This document shows positions 9,886 through 17,339 of a stretch of DNA of 64,000 nucleotides, one piece after another (positions within the stretch are counted from its first letter, which is position 1; every line of letters starts with the position of its first letter). Origin of the DNA: Hamadaea tsunoensis DSM 44101 (GTDB lineage: Bacteria; Actinomycetota; Actinomycetes; Mycobacteriales; Micromonosporaceae); the NCBI RefSeq assembly GCF_000428945.1, contig NZ_AUAX01000037.1:1-64000 (forward strand), given 5' to 3'. The notes beneath the pieces were generated by a model. It was given only the letters and a program-made list of their open reading frames with translations, was not told the origin of the DNA and made no database searches. Position numbers and translations under genes: made by a program.

Positions 9886-10817
9886 CCCCCGGCGGCGCCC
9901 ACGCGTGGATCCGCCCCGGCGCGACGGCCCCGGCCGAACCGCGCTGGGGCCACGCGGACGGTCTCCAGATCGGGCTGGATCCGGCGCTGGGCCCGCGCGG
10001 CCTGATCCGGGTCTTCGCGCCTTACCTGGACCATCCGCACGACCGGCTCGTGAACTTCATCGCGGTCGAGCCGCTGCCGGTCGGCGCCACCGACCGCGGC
10101 TATTCGGAGCTGGAGTTCAGCGAGCTGGACGGCGTACGCGGCAAGCGGTTCTGGTCGCTCGACGATCCCGCCGCGACACCGGGCGGGGAATACGCGGCGG
10201 GCGTGGTGGACGAGGTCGACGGCGTCGGGCGGCTCACCGTCTACATAGGATGCGAGCGGTTCGCCAACGGAGCCGAGGTACGCGTACGCGCCCGGTTCCG
10301 GGCCGACCGGCCGCACGAGGTGGCGCTGGCGGGGTTCCGGCTGGACTCCTCGGTGCCGCTGGACCGGCTCTACCTGTCGGCCACCATGGGCAACTGGGCC
10401 CGGCTGCGCCGCCTGCATCTCGCCGAACGCGTCGTGACGCCGGCGGAGCTGTGGCCCGGCCACCGCGGCGACGGGTTCACCGAGCACGCCCGGTTCCCGC
10501 TGTCCGCCCTGAGGCGTACCGCCGACGGTGCCGCCGTGGTCACCGCCGAGCCCGACGAGCCCGCACCCACGACGGCGGCGTACGCGGACGGGACGGACGG
10601 GCACTGGAGATACGTCGGCCGCCGGGCGGTGCAGGGCTGGCGGGCGCAGTCCCCCGGACCGGATCTCGAAGTGCTGGTCAACGGACGGTACTGCTACTGG
10701 GCCTCGCAGGCGCCCATTCCGGGCGGGACCTCCTACGAGAACTTCGAGCTGGGCGAGCCGTTCCGCGACGACCCGGACGGCCAGGAGTACGCCTTCACCG
10801 TCGAACCCCTCGACTGA
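9882..10817 (+). CDS. Uncharacterised beta-rich protein of the arabinan operon
   Basis: I do not recognise a named family for this 311-residue protein. The start at 9882 is set by the four-base ATGA overlap with the isomerase gene, so it belongs to the same operon. The sequence is rich in beta-strand patterns, with aromatic clusters such as RGYSELEFSELDG and ISKCW-free C-terminal repeats of Gly, Tyr and Trp. There is no signal peptide or membrane segment. It could be a sugar-binding or epimerase-like accessory protein for D-arabinose or D-arabino-oligosaccharides. It ends 12 bp from the convergent MarR gene. Confidence 0.6.
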   Translation: MTPGGAHAWIRPGATAPAEPRWGHADGLQIGLDPALGPRGLIRVFAPYLDHPHDRLVNFIAVEPLPVGATDRGYSELEFSELDGVRGKRFWSLDDPAATPGGEYAAGVVDEVDGVGRLTVYIGCERFANGAEVRVRARFRADRPHEVALAGFRLDSSVPLDRLYLSATMGNWARLRRLHLAERVVTPAELWPGHRGDGFTEHARFPLSALRRTADGAAVVTAEPDEPAPTTAAYADGTDGHWRYVGRRAVQGWRAQSPGPDLEVLVNGRYCYWASQAPIPGGTSYENFELGEPFRDDPDGQEYAFTVEPLD

Positions 10818-10829
10818 CCGTGCCGGCTC

Positions 10830-11258
10830 CTACTGGACGGCGCGCACCAGCAGGTCCTTGAGCTGTTCCTGCTGGTCGTCGTCCAGCCGGGCCAGCGGCG
10901 AGTCGATCCCCAGCTGCCGGACGACCTTGCGCCGCATCGCCGCCCCGGCCGGCGTGAGGTGCAGCAGCTTGGCCCGCCGGTCGGTGGGGTGGGGACGGCG
11001 TTCGAGCAGCCCCATCTCCTCCAGCCGGTCGGCGACGAAGGTGGCGTTGGAGGCTTCGCAGTGCATACGTTCGGCCAGCGTACGCAGGGTGCACGGCTCG
11101 GGAAGCTCGCGCAGCGCGACGGCCTGGGGTGCGGTGAGCCCGAACTGCTCGGCCACCCGCCGCACGTGTCGTTCGATCGACTGGGACAGGGCGTTGACAA
11201 GCCCACAGACCGCACTGTCGGACAACGCGGTCGATCGTCGCTTGGGTGGTGCCGCCAT
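10830..11258 (-). CDS. MarR-family transcriptional regulator
   Basis: The 142-residue protein has the MarR winged-helix pattern: a dimerisation helix (ALSQSIERHVRRVAEQFG), recognition helices (LRTLAERMHCEASNATFVAD) and the wing signature DRRAKLLHLTPAG. It is the last leftward gene before the arabinan operon and lies 93 bp beyond the thioesterase gene. It may therefore be expressed from its own promoter in 11259-11351, or with the AvrD operon. It most plausibly controls that operon or a nearby exporter. Ligand and targets cannot be read from sequence. Confidence 0.85.
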   Translation of the reverse strand: MAAPPKRRSTALSDSAVCGLVNALSQSIERHVRRVAEQFGLTAPQAVALRELPEPCTLRTLAERMHCEASNATFVADRLEEMGLLERRPHPTDRRAKLLHLTPAGAAMRRKVVRQLGIDSPLARLDDDQQEQLKDLLVRAVQ

Positions 11259-11351
11259 CGTCCCATCATAGCTTCCGTTCGACCCGTTACTTCGACAGCT
11301 CGAAATGTTCTGGCTTGATCGATCTCCGGGCGGACGGCGGGTACGCGCGGG

Positions 11352-12059
11352 TCAGGCCCCCGCCATGGCCAGGGTGGTGGACCGGCAGTCCCGGATGATC
11401 CGGTCGGACGCCTCAGCGGGCCGCTCGAACAGGGCGAAGTGGCCGCCGGGCAACGTGTGGAAGGCCACTGCGGTGCCCGCCTGCTCCACCCAGGGGAACA
11501 CGTGCACGGCCGGGGCGAGCGGGTCGTCGGCGCCGCGGAGGACCGTCATCACCGCCCGGACGGGTGGGCCGGCGCGGTACGCGTACCGGTCGACGATCGC
11601 CAGGTCGGACCGCAGGGTGGCGAGCATGCGCTCGTCGAGGCCGATCGCGTCGCGCAGCACGGTCCGGGCGATGCGGTGGCGGGCGGCGCTGAGCACGTCC
11701 GGGGCCGGGCAACCGGAGACGCCCAGCCAGGACGGGCCGCCGCCGTCGCGTTCGAGGACCCGCGTCAGCTCGTACGCGAGCAGCCCGCCGAGGCTGTGGC
11801 CGAGGATCGCGTACGGGGTGGTGAGTTCGGGGCGCAGCACGGATTCCAGGTAGCCGACGGCTTCGCCGACGTCCGTGCAGCGCTGCCCGGCCGGCGCGTA
11901 GAACCGGCCGGGCAGGTCGACCGCGAGCAGCCGCCACCGGCGCGGCAGCAGCCGGGCGAACGGCACGAAGCCGGCCGCCGAGCCGCCCGCGTGGTGCAGC
12001 AGCACCAGGGTCAGCTCCGGCGGCTCGGTCCCGGCCGGTCGCAGGTCGCGCAGGCTCAC
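11352..12059 (-). CDS. Type II thioesterase
   Basis: This 235-residue alpha/beta hydrolase starts at GTG 12059, overlapping the stop of the AvrD-family gene (GTGA). It shows the type II thioesterase pattern: LLHHAGGSAAGF near the N-terminus, nucleophile elbow GHSLGG (Ser89), the Asp region RGADDPLAP and a C-terminal GGHFALFE with the catalytic His. Such enzymes remove stalled acyl groups from carrier proteins, or release products. As the last gene of the ligase-SDR-ACP-AvrD operon it should act on the operon's own acyl carrier protein. Service to the PKS-NRPS line is possible, although that has its own copy at 58218. Confidence 0.85.
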   Translation of the reverse strand: MSLRDLRPAGTEPPELTLVLLHHAGGSAAGFVPFARLLPRRWRLLAVDLPGRFYAPAGQRCTDVGEAVGYLESVLRPELTTPYAILGHSLGGLLAYELTRVLERDGGGPSWLGVSGCPAPDVLSAARHRIARTVLRDAIGLDERMLATLRSDLAIVDRYAYRAGPPVRAVMTVLRGADDPLAPAVHVFPWVEQAGTAVAFHTLPGGHFALFERPAEASDRIIRDCRSTTLAMAGA

Positions 12060-13075
12060 GCCGGCACCCGCTGCGCCGGGGCGGCCACGGACGGGGAATC
12101 GGCCGGCAGTTCGTGGGCGAAGGCGGCCCGCAGCGTGATCCCCGCCAGCTCGCCGTGGATGTCGACGCTGCGCCAGATGCCCCCGCGCAAGGGGAGCACG
12201 CGGGTGTTCGCCAGCCGCACCGTCGCGGGCAGGCGATCTCCGGGAGACGGCAGTGCGACCGCATCGGCCGGGGCGGTGAGCACCGTCTGCATCATCCACA
12301 GCGTGTTGCTGCGTCCCCGCGACAGGCCGTCCAGCTCGTACATGAGCACCTGGGCGAGCTGCAGGCTGACGACGAACGCGTCGACCAGCTCCACCGCCGG
12401 CTGCCGCGCGCCGCCGACGCCGAGGCCCGCGACGCCCGGCTCCGCGTCGAAGTGCACGTCCGCATGGGCGGTCAGCGACGCGCGATCCACGTCCACCGCC
12501 CGGATGTGGTGGCGCCGGGTCGTGAACCCCGCGCCGTAGAACCGGTCCCCGGCCGGTCCGAGCACGGGCTCGAACCCGTCGAGCCCGGCCGCCGGGCCCG
12601 GCTCGCTCTGCGCGGCCGGATGTCCGATCTCGCAGCGTACGCGGAACCCGCCGACCGAGCAGTCGTAGCCGGAGTACGCGTCCTGGCGCTGGACCAGCCG
12701 CGCGGACAGCTCGATGCCGCCCAGGTCCTCCTGCGGTGCGCCGCCGGCCCGGATGACCGCCTTGCGGAGCACGGCCGCGGACCGCTCGGCCGGGGTGAGC
12801 CCCTGCCCGAGGGCGAGGTGGACCTCGGCCAGCTGCACGGCGAGCACCAGGGCGTCGATCGTGCTCAGATGCGGCCGCTGGTCCACACCGTCCTTCGTGG
12901 ACCAGTCGGCCGGGTACGCGACGTCCACCCGCCCGGTGACGGCCGGCTGGGCCGCGTCGACGGCCAGGCCGTGGACGCGGTACCGGGACCGCTGGTATCC
13001 CCGGGAGAAGAACCGCTTCTCGCCGGGGCCGAGGTAGTCGTCGATGCTGTCGAGGAGCAGCCGCCCGTCAGCCAA
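12056..13075 (-). CDS. AvrD-family protein (double hotdog-like)
   Basis: The 339-residue protein begins LDSIDDYLGPGEKRFF within its first 25 residues and resembles AvrD of Pseudomonas syringae, which directs synthesis of syringolides from a beta-keto acyl chain and D-xylulose. It is internally duplicated. GEKRFFSRGYQRSRY (about 18-32) parallels GDRFYGAGFTTRRHH in the second half, and STIDALVLAVQLAEVHL parallels ELVDAFVVSLQLAQVLM. This is the layout expected of a double hotdog fold like that of AfsA. It lies between an acyl carrier protein gene (8-bp overlap) and a thioesterase gene. I infer that it couples a carrier-bound beta-keto acyl chain to a small sugar-derived alcohol. AvrD assignment is from memory of the family and needs a profile search. 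Confidence 0.7.
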   Translation of the reverse strand: MADGRLLLDSIDDYLGPGEKRFFSRGYQRSRYRVHGLAVDAAQPAVTGRVDVAYPADWSTKDGVDQRPHLSTIDALVLAVQLAEVHLALGQGLTPAERSAAVLRKAVIRAGGAPQEDLGGIELSARLVQRQDAYSGYDCSVGGFRVRCEIGHPAAQSEPGPAAGLDGFEPVLGPAGDRFYGAGFTTRRHHIRAVDVDRASLTAHADVHFDAEPGVAGLGVGGARQPAVELVDAFVVSLQLAQVLMYELDGLSRGRSNTLWMMQTVLTAPADAVALPSPGDRLPATVRLANTRVLPLRGGIWRSVDIHGELAGITLRAAFAHELPADSPSVAAPAQRVPA

Positions 13076-13349
13076 CGCGCTGCACCTCCGGCGAGCCGGC
13101 CAGCGCCGCCTCGTACGCGGCCACGAGGTCGCCGACCGTGCGTACGTCGGCGATCGAACGCTCCTCGCCGAACGGGTCGACGCCGGTGGTGGCCTCCAGC
13201 TGCATCAGCAGCTGCGCCAGCATGAGCGAGTTGAGCCCGGTGGCCAGCAGCGGATCGGCCAGCGTCCAGTCCGACTGGCCCTCGTCGATGAGCAGGACCG
13301 CGTCGATCTCCCGGCGGACGATCTGTTCGACCGGTGTGTCGTTCAGCAT
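13068..13349 (-). CDS. Stand-alone acyl carrier protein
   Basis: The 93-residue protein has the carrier signature DPLLATGLNSLMLAQLL, with Ser41 in GLNSL as the predicted phosphopantetheine site. The ATG at 13349 follows GGAGGG and lies inside the end of the SDR gene. It probably carries the acyl chain activated by the operon's AMP-ligase, reduced or modified by the SDR and consumed by the AvrD-family protein. It is not part of the large PKS-NRPS proteins. Confidence 0.85.
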   Translation of the reverse strand: MLNDTPVEQIVRREIDAVLLIDEGQSDWTLADPLLATGLNSLMLAQLLMQLEATTGVDPFGEERSIADVRTVGDLVAAYEAALAGSPEVQRVG

Positions 13350-14068
13350 GTGATCCCTCCGTCGATGATGAGTGTCTGTCCGGTGATGAAGCCCGACTGG
13401 GCCGAGGCGAGGAAGACGACCGCGTCGACGACCTCGGCGGTGGTGCCGAACCGGCCCAGCGGCGTACGCCGGCGGATCCGGTCGCGGTTCTCGCCGGTCA
13501 CCCCGGCCGTCATGTCGCTGTCGAAGAAGCCCGGCGTCAGGGTGTTGACCCGGATGTTGGCCGGGCCGAGTTCGCGGGCGAGGCTGCGCCCGAACGCCTC
13601 CAGCCCGGCCTTCGCGGCCGCGTAGGCGGCCACGCCGCGGTAGCCGCGTACGGCGTTGATGGAGGAGATGTTGACGATGACCCCGCCGCCGCCGAGCATC
13701 ATGAACCGCGCGCAGCCCTGCGCGAGGACCATCGGCGCGAGCAGGTTGACCGACACCATGTCCTGCATGCGCTGCACGGCGGTCGTGACGAACAATTCCT
13801 GGTGCAGCAGGCCGGCGTTGTTGACCAGCAGGTCGACCCGGCCGAACTCGCCGTGCACCGTCTTGGCGAAGCCGCGCAGCTGGGTGAGGTCGCGTACGTC
13901 CACCGGGGACCAGTGGTAGTCGGCGCCGTACTTGTCGCGGGCGCGCTCCACGGCCTCGTTCGGCGTACGGCTGAAGGTCGCCACCCGCCATCCCTCGGCC
14001 AGCAGCCGCTCGCAGACCGCGAGGCCGAGGCCCCGGCTGCCGCCGCTGACCACCGCCACCCGGCTCAC
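13343..14068 (-). CDS. SDR-family 3-oxoacyl-ACP reductase-like protein
   Basis: The 241-residue protein is a classical short-chain dehydrogenase: the cofactor motif is SGGSRGLG near the N-terminus, NNAG is in the middle, the catalytic Ser lies in ISSINAVRG, and the YAAAK motif and PGFF segment follow. The GTG start at 14068 overlaps the ligase stop. It resembles FabG, so it may reduce a beta-keto acyl-ACP or a downstream butenolide. Its stop overlaps the ACP start, placing it inside a tightly coupled six-gene operon. Confidence 0.85.
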   Translation of the reverse strand: MSRVAVVSGGSRGLGLAVCERLLAEGWRVATFSRTPNEAVERARDKYGADYHWSPVDVRDLTQLRGFAKTVHGEFGRVDLLVNNAGLLHQELFVTTAVQRMQDMVSVNLLAPMVLAQGCARFMMLGGGGVIVNISSINAVRGYRGVAAYAAAKAGLEAFGRSLARELGPANIRVNTLTPGFFDSDMTAGVTGENRDRIRRRTPLGRFGTTAEVVDAVVFLASAQSGFITGQTLIIDGGITC

Positions 14069-15408
14069 GACGCCACCCGGATCTTCTTGAACCGCTCCGA
14101 GTGCTGGTCGTCCTCGGAGATCTCCACGAGCATCGGGATCTTGTACGCGTCGAGCCGGCCCGCGCAGTGCTCGCGTACGCGCCGGTGCACCTCGCGGCGG
14201 TCGAGCGGTTCGCTGAGCTTGACCAGGGCCGTGACGACGTGCCCGGTGACGTGGCTGGGCCGCCCGGAGACGGTGGCGTCGGCGATGAACGGCAGTTCCA
14301 GCAGGACGTTCTCGACCTCGCTGGGGTAGACCTTCTCGCCGCCGACGTTGATGATCTCGGACTTGCGGCCGAGGATGCGGACGTAGGGGCCGTCGGTCTC
14401 GACCGCGTCCTGGGTGTTGAAGTAGCCCTGCTCGTCGAAGGGCGCGGGCGCGTTGAGGTAGCCGAGCATCGCCATGTCGGACCGGATCCACAGGATGCCG
14501 TCGCGGATCTGGTAGTCGAAGCCGTCGCCGCCCAGGCGGACCCAGAGGCTGTCGTCGCCGCGCGACTGGGTGGCCATGATGCCCAGCTCGGACAGCCCGT
14601 AGGTCTGCTTGAGCCGGACGTGCGGCAGCGCGGCGTGCAGCCGCTGCAGGACGCCGAGCGGCATCGGCTCGGTCCCGTAGGTGATGAGCCGCAGCCCGCT
14701 CAGGTCGTGCCGCCGGTACGCGCCGGAGATGAGCAGCATGTTGAGGAAGGTGGGCGTGGTCGGCAGCACCTCGACCCGGTGCTCGGCGATCGCCGAGCAC
14801 ACCGCGTCCGGCGAGCGGTCGGGCAGCGTCACGATGGCGCCGCCCTGGCTGAGCGTGTGCAGGAGGGTGTTGATCCCGCCGATGTGGTCGAGATTGAGGA
14901 ACCCCAGCGTCCGCATCGCCTTGCGGACCTCGCCGTACTTCGCCAGGGCCCGGCCGAAGTCGAGCACGGTGGCCTTGCTGCGGCCGGTGGTGCCGGAGCT
15001 GAACAGGACCAGGCCGGGGACCTCGGCGTCGCGCAGCCGGTCGTAGAGGGGATGGTCGGCCAGGCGGCCGGTGTTGCGGTAGACGCGACCGCGCCCGGGC
15101 TCGACCGTGATCACGGTTTCGACCTGGGCGATCTCGTGGAACTCGGCCCTCTTGGCGGCGGGCAGCCGGGTGAGCGGCACGACGATCGCACCGGTGGCGA
15201 CGAGCGCGAGCAGCCCCGCGCAGGCCTCCACGCTGCTCGGCCCTTCGAGGACGACGACCTGCCCGGGGCGGACGTCGCGGCGGTACAGGTCGGCCCGCCA
15301 GCTCTCGATCATGGTGAGTAGGTCGGAGTAGGTCCAGGTTCGTCCATCATGGATGATCGCGTCGGATGCGCCGAAGCCGTGCATCCGCTCGAAGAACCAC
15401 TCGGTCAT
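14065..15408 (-). CDS. ANL-superfamily acyl-AMP ligase
   Basis: The 447-residue protein is an adenylate-forming enzyme with LVLFSSGTTGRSKATVL (P-loop), TYGLSELG, and the hinge/GRKSEIINVGGEKVYPSEVE region, ending with a KKIRVAS lysine. It is shorter than typical acyl-CoA ligases (about 500-550), mainly in the N-terminal domain. It probably activates a fatty or aryl acid and loads it onto the adjoining ACP, rather than making a CoA ester, but the acceptor is inferred from neighbours. The start overlaps the HAD gene stop by four bases. Confidence 0.8.
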   Translation of the reverse strand: MTEWFFERMHGFGASDAIIHDGRTWTYSDLLTMIESWRADLYRRDVRPGQVVVLEGPSSVEACAGLLALVATGAIVVPLTRLPAAKRAEFHEIAQVETVITVEPGRGRVYRNTGRLADHPLYDRLRDAEVPGLVLFSSGTTGRSKATVLDFGRALAKYGEVRKAMRTLGFLNLDHIGGINTLLHTLSQGGAIVTLPDRSPDAVCSAIAEHRVEVLPTTPTFLNMLLISGAYRRHDLSGLRLITYGTEPMPLGVLQRLHAALPHVRLKQTYGLSELGIMATQSRGDDSLWVRLGGDGFDYQIRDGILWIRSDMAMLGYLNAPAPFDEQGYFNTQDAVETDGPYVRILGRKSEIINVGGEKVYPSEVENVLLELPFIADATVSGRPSHVTGHVVTALVKLSEPLDRREVHRRVREHCAGRLDAYKIPMLVEISEDDQHSERFKKIRVAS

Positions 15409-16310
15409 GCGTCCTCCGGTGTCTCGGAATGCGTCACGGGAGAGGTCTGGGCGGCCGCCGGCACGGGTACGCGTACCCGCGGCGCGGCCGGCCGCGAAAG
15501 CCGGTCAGCGGCATGCGGGGGAAGCCGGTCGGTGGCCGGCCGCGAAGGCCGATCGGCGGCCGGCAGGGGGAGTGGCCGCTCGCCGGCGGGCCCGGGTGCC
15601 GGCAGGAGCCGCCAGCCGCTCGCCCGAGCGACCGCCGACAGTTCCCGGTCCCCGTCGACCGCCACGGGCCACCCGGTCAGCCGCATCATCGGCAGATCCG
15701 AGACGTGGTCGCCGTACGCCGCGCAGCCCGAACCGGCCACGCCGTGCCGGGCGATGACCGCGGCCGCCGCCGTGGCCTTGGCGGCGCCGATCATGGGCGG
15801 GCCGGCCAGCGCGCCGGTGTAGCGGCCGTCGACGATCTCCGGCGCGGCGCAGCAGATCTCGTCCGCCCCGAGATCCGCGGCGACCACGTCGAGGCAGGCG
15901 GCCAGCGCGCCGGACACGAGCACGGTCCGGTCGCCGGCGTGCTGGTGGCGGCGCAGCTCGGCGAGGACCGGCTCGTGATAGAACCCGCCCGTACGCAGTT
16001 CGGCCCGCAGCCATTCGCCGGCCAGCTCGGCGACGAGGCCCGCGTCGGCGCCGGTGAAGTGCCGGAAGTAGCGGGCGTTGATCTGTTCGCGGGGATGCCC
16101 CTGCCGGCTCATCGTCGCGGCGGTGCTCGCCCAGCCGAGGTACTCGGCGGCCGGCCGGCCCAGCCGGGTCACGTAGTACCGCAGGAACCGGTGCATGGTC
16201 GACACCGTGGTGAGCGTGCCGTCCACGTCGAAGAAGGCGATCGCCCCGGGGGAGCGCGCCCCCAGGGGATGCTGCCCGTCGGCGGCGTGTGTCGATGCGC
16301 TGTGGCCCAT
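15405..16310 (-). CDS. HAD-IB family phosphatase-like protein
   Basis: The 301-residue protein carries the HAD motif I FFDVDGTLT at about residues 25-33, motif II VLVSGAL and motif III/IV YGDHVSDLPMM, in the order seen in SerB-like HAD-IB phosphatases. The last ~70 residues are low-complexity Pro/Arg/Ala. They are encoded by an imperfect 48-bp tandem repeat (about 15485-15575) and look like a disordered tail. As first gene of the AvrD operon it could dephosphorylate a sugar-phosphate precursor or product. The start at 16310 lacks a good ribosome site; a slightly later start is possible because the domain begins at residue 23. Confidence 0.75.
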   Translation of the reverse strand: MGHSASTHAADGQHPLGARSPGAIAFFDVDGTLTTVSTMHRFLRYYVTRLGRPAAEYLGWASTAATMSRQGHPREQINARYFRHFTGADAGLVAELAGEWLRAELRTGGFYHEPVLAELRRHQHAGDRTVLVSGALAACLDVVAADLGADEICCAAPEIVDGRYTGALAGPPMIGAAKATAAAAVIARHGVAGSGCAAYGDHVSDLPMMRLTGWPVAVDGDRELSAVARASGWRLLPAPGPAGERPLPLPAADRPSRPATDRLPPHAADRLSRPAAPRVRVPVPAAAQTSPVTHSETPEDA

Positions 16311-16419
16311 GGGGAAATCATGGCAACGGCGGCCGCGCTGTCCCAGCCGTGAATGACACCATTGCCGCCGCCAACAGGGTCGCCGGGCGGTGTCGCGGCC
16401 GCGAAGGCGGGCAGCGTGA

Positions 16420-16452
16420 AACGGCCCGGGGCGAGGGTTTCCCCGGGCCGTT
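16420..16452 (-). terminator. Strong terminator hairpin after the MBL-fold gene
   Basis: AACGGCCCGGGG (16420-16431) pairs perfectly with CCCCGGGCCGTT (16441-16452) around a 9-nt loop, 12 bp past the leftward stop at 16465. It separates the MBL/Gfo operon from the AvrD operon, whose promoter must therefore lie in 16311-16419. Confidence 0.8.
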
Positions 16453-16464
16453 CGTCCTCAATGG

Positions 16465-17331
16465 TCAGTCGGTCGCGTCGACCGGCTGCCACCGCAGGCG
16501 CGTACCGGTGTTGTCGGGCAGGCTGCCGAACACCACGTCGGCGAAGTGGCCGCCGAAGCCGGTCACCTTCTCATCGCTCAGCTCGGCGATGACCGCCTGC
16601 CGCGACGCCACGGCCTGCGTACGGTCGAAGTCGTTCGCCGAGCCCCAGCGCGGATCGGCGAACTGGATCGGGGAGTGCAGCACGTCGCCGAACGCGATCA
16701 GCCGCTGCCCGCCGGACTCCACTACGTAGGACGTGTGGCCGGGTGTGTGGCCCGGCGTCGACCAGGCTGTCACCCCGGGAAAGACCTCCCGGCCGTCGGC
16801 GGCCGGGTTCATCCGCCGGCCCAGCACCTGCGCCCGGCGCGGATCGACCGCGCCGCTCCACCACCGCCACTCCGCCTCACCGGCGAAGAACTGCGCCCCG
16901 GCGAACACCTCCCGGTCCGCCGGGCCGCGTACCGCCCAGCCGATGTGGTCGTCGTGCAGGTGGGTGAAGGCCACGACCTCGATCCCGCCCGGCGCGACCC
17001 CGAGCTCCCGCAGGCCCTCGACCAGGCGCCCGCCCTCGATCTGCCCGAGCCCGTCGGGCATCAGATGCGCGGGTACGCGATTCCCGCCGAACCCGGCGTC
17101 GATGAGCATCCGCCGGTCCCCGTTCTCGACGAGCAGGCCGCCGACCGAGCCGGCCAGGTAGCCCTCACCGTCCAGGCAGTCGGTGCCGGCCGCGAAGTCC
17201 TGGGCCGCGGCGCCGCCGAGCCAGCGCGGGTGCATCTGCACGAGGCCGTCGGGAACGTAGCTGACCCGGATGTCCCCGATCATGATCGACCGGGTGGCGG
17301 ACATCCGCGCCCAGCGTGAGTTGTCGAACAC
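16465..17331 (-). CDS. MBL-fold metallo-hydrolase (lactonase-like)
   Basis: The 288-residue protein contains the metal-binding HxHxDH motif in THLHDDHIGW, a GHTPGHTSY second histidine motif and FGDVLHSP. The preferred start is GTG 17331, five bases after AGGGGG and only 8 bp from the upstream Gfo/Idh gene; ATG 17304 is an alternative. The layout, with a separate cap segment around EWRWWSG, is shared with acyl-homoserine-lactone lactonases and with other MBL esterases. The position next to the AvrD operon raises the possibility of lactone hydrolysis, but the substrate is unknown. Confidence 0.8.
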   Translation of the reverse strand: MFDNSRWARMSATRSIMIGDIRVSYVPDGLVQMHPRWLGGAAAQDFAAGTDCLDGEGYLAGSVGGLLVENGDRRMLIDAGFGGNRVPAHLMPDGLGQIEGGRLVEGLRELGVAPGGIEVVAFTHLHDDHIGWAVRGPADREVFAGAQFFAGEAEWRWWSGAVDPRRAQVLGRRMNPAADGREVFPGVTAWSTPGHTPGHTSYVVESGGQRLIAFGDVLHSPIQFADPRWGSANDFDRTQAVASRQAVIAELSDEKVTGFGGHFADVVFGSLPDNTGTRLRWQPVDATD

Positions 17332-17339
17332 CGGGCCCC

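Noticed and set aside
13068-13349. Free-standing ACP considered as part of the PKS line
   Set aside because: It is embedded in the AvrD operon with its own ligase and reductase, more than 10 kb from the PKS genes and under separate transcription.
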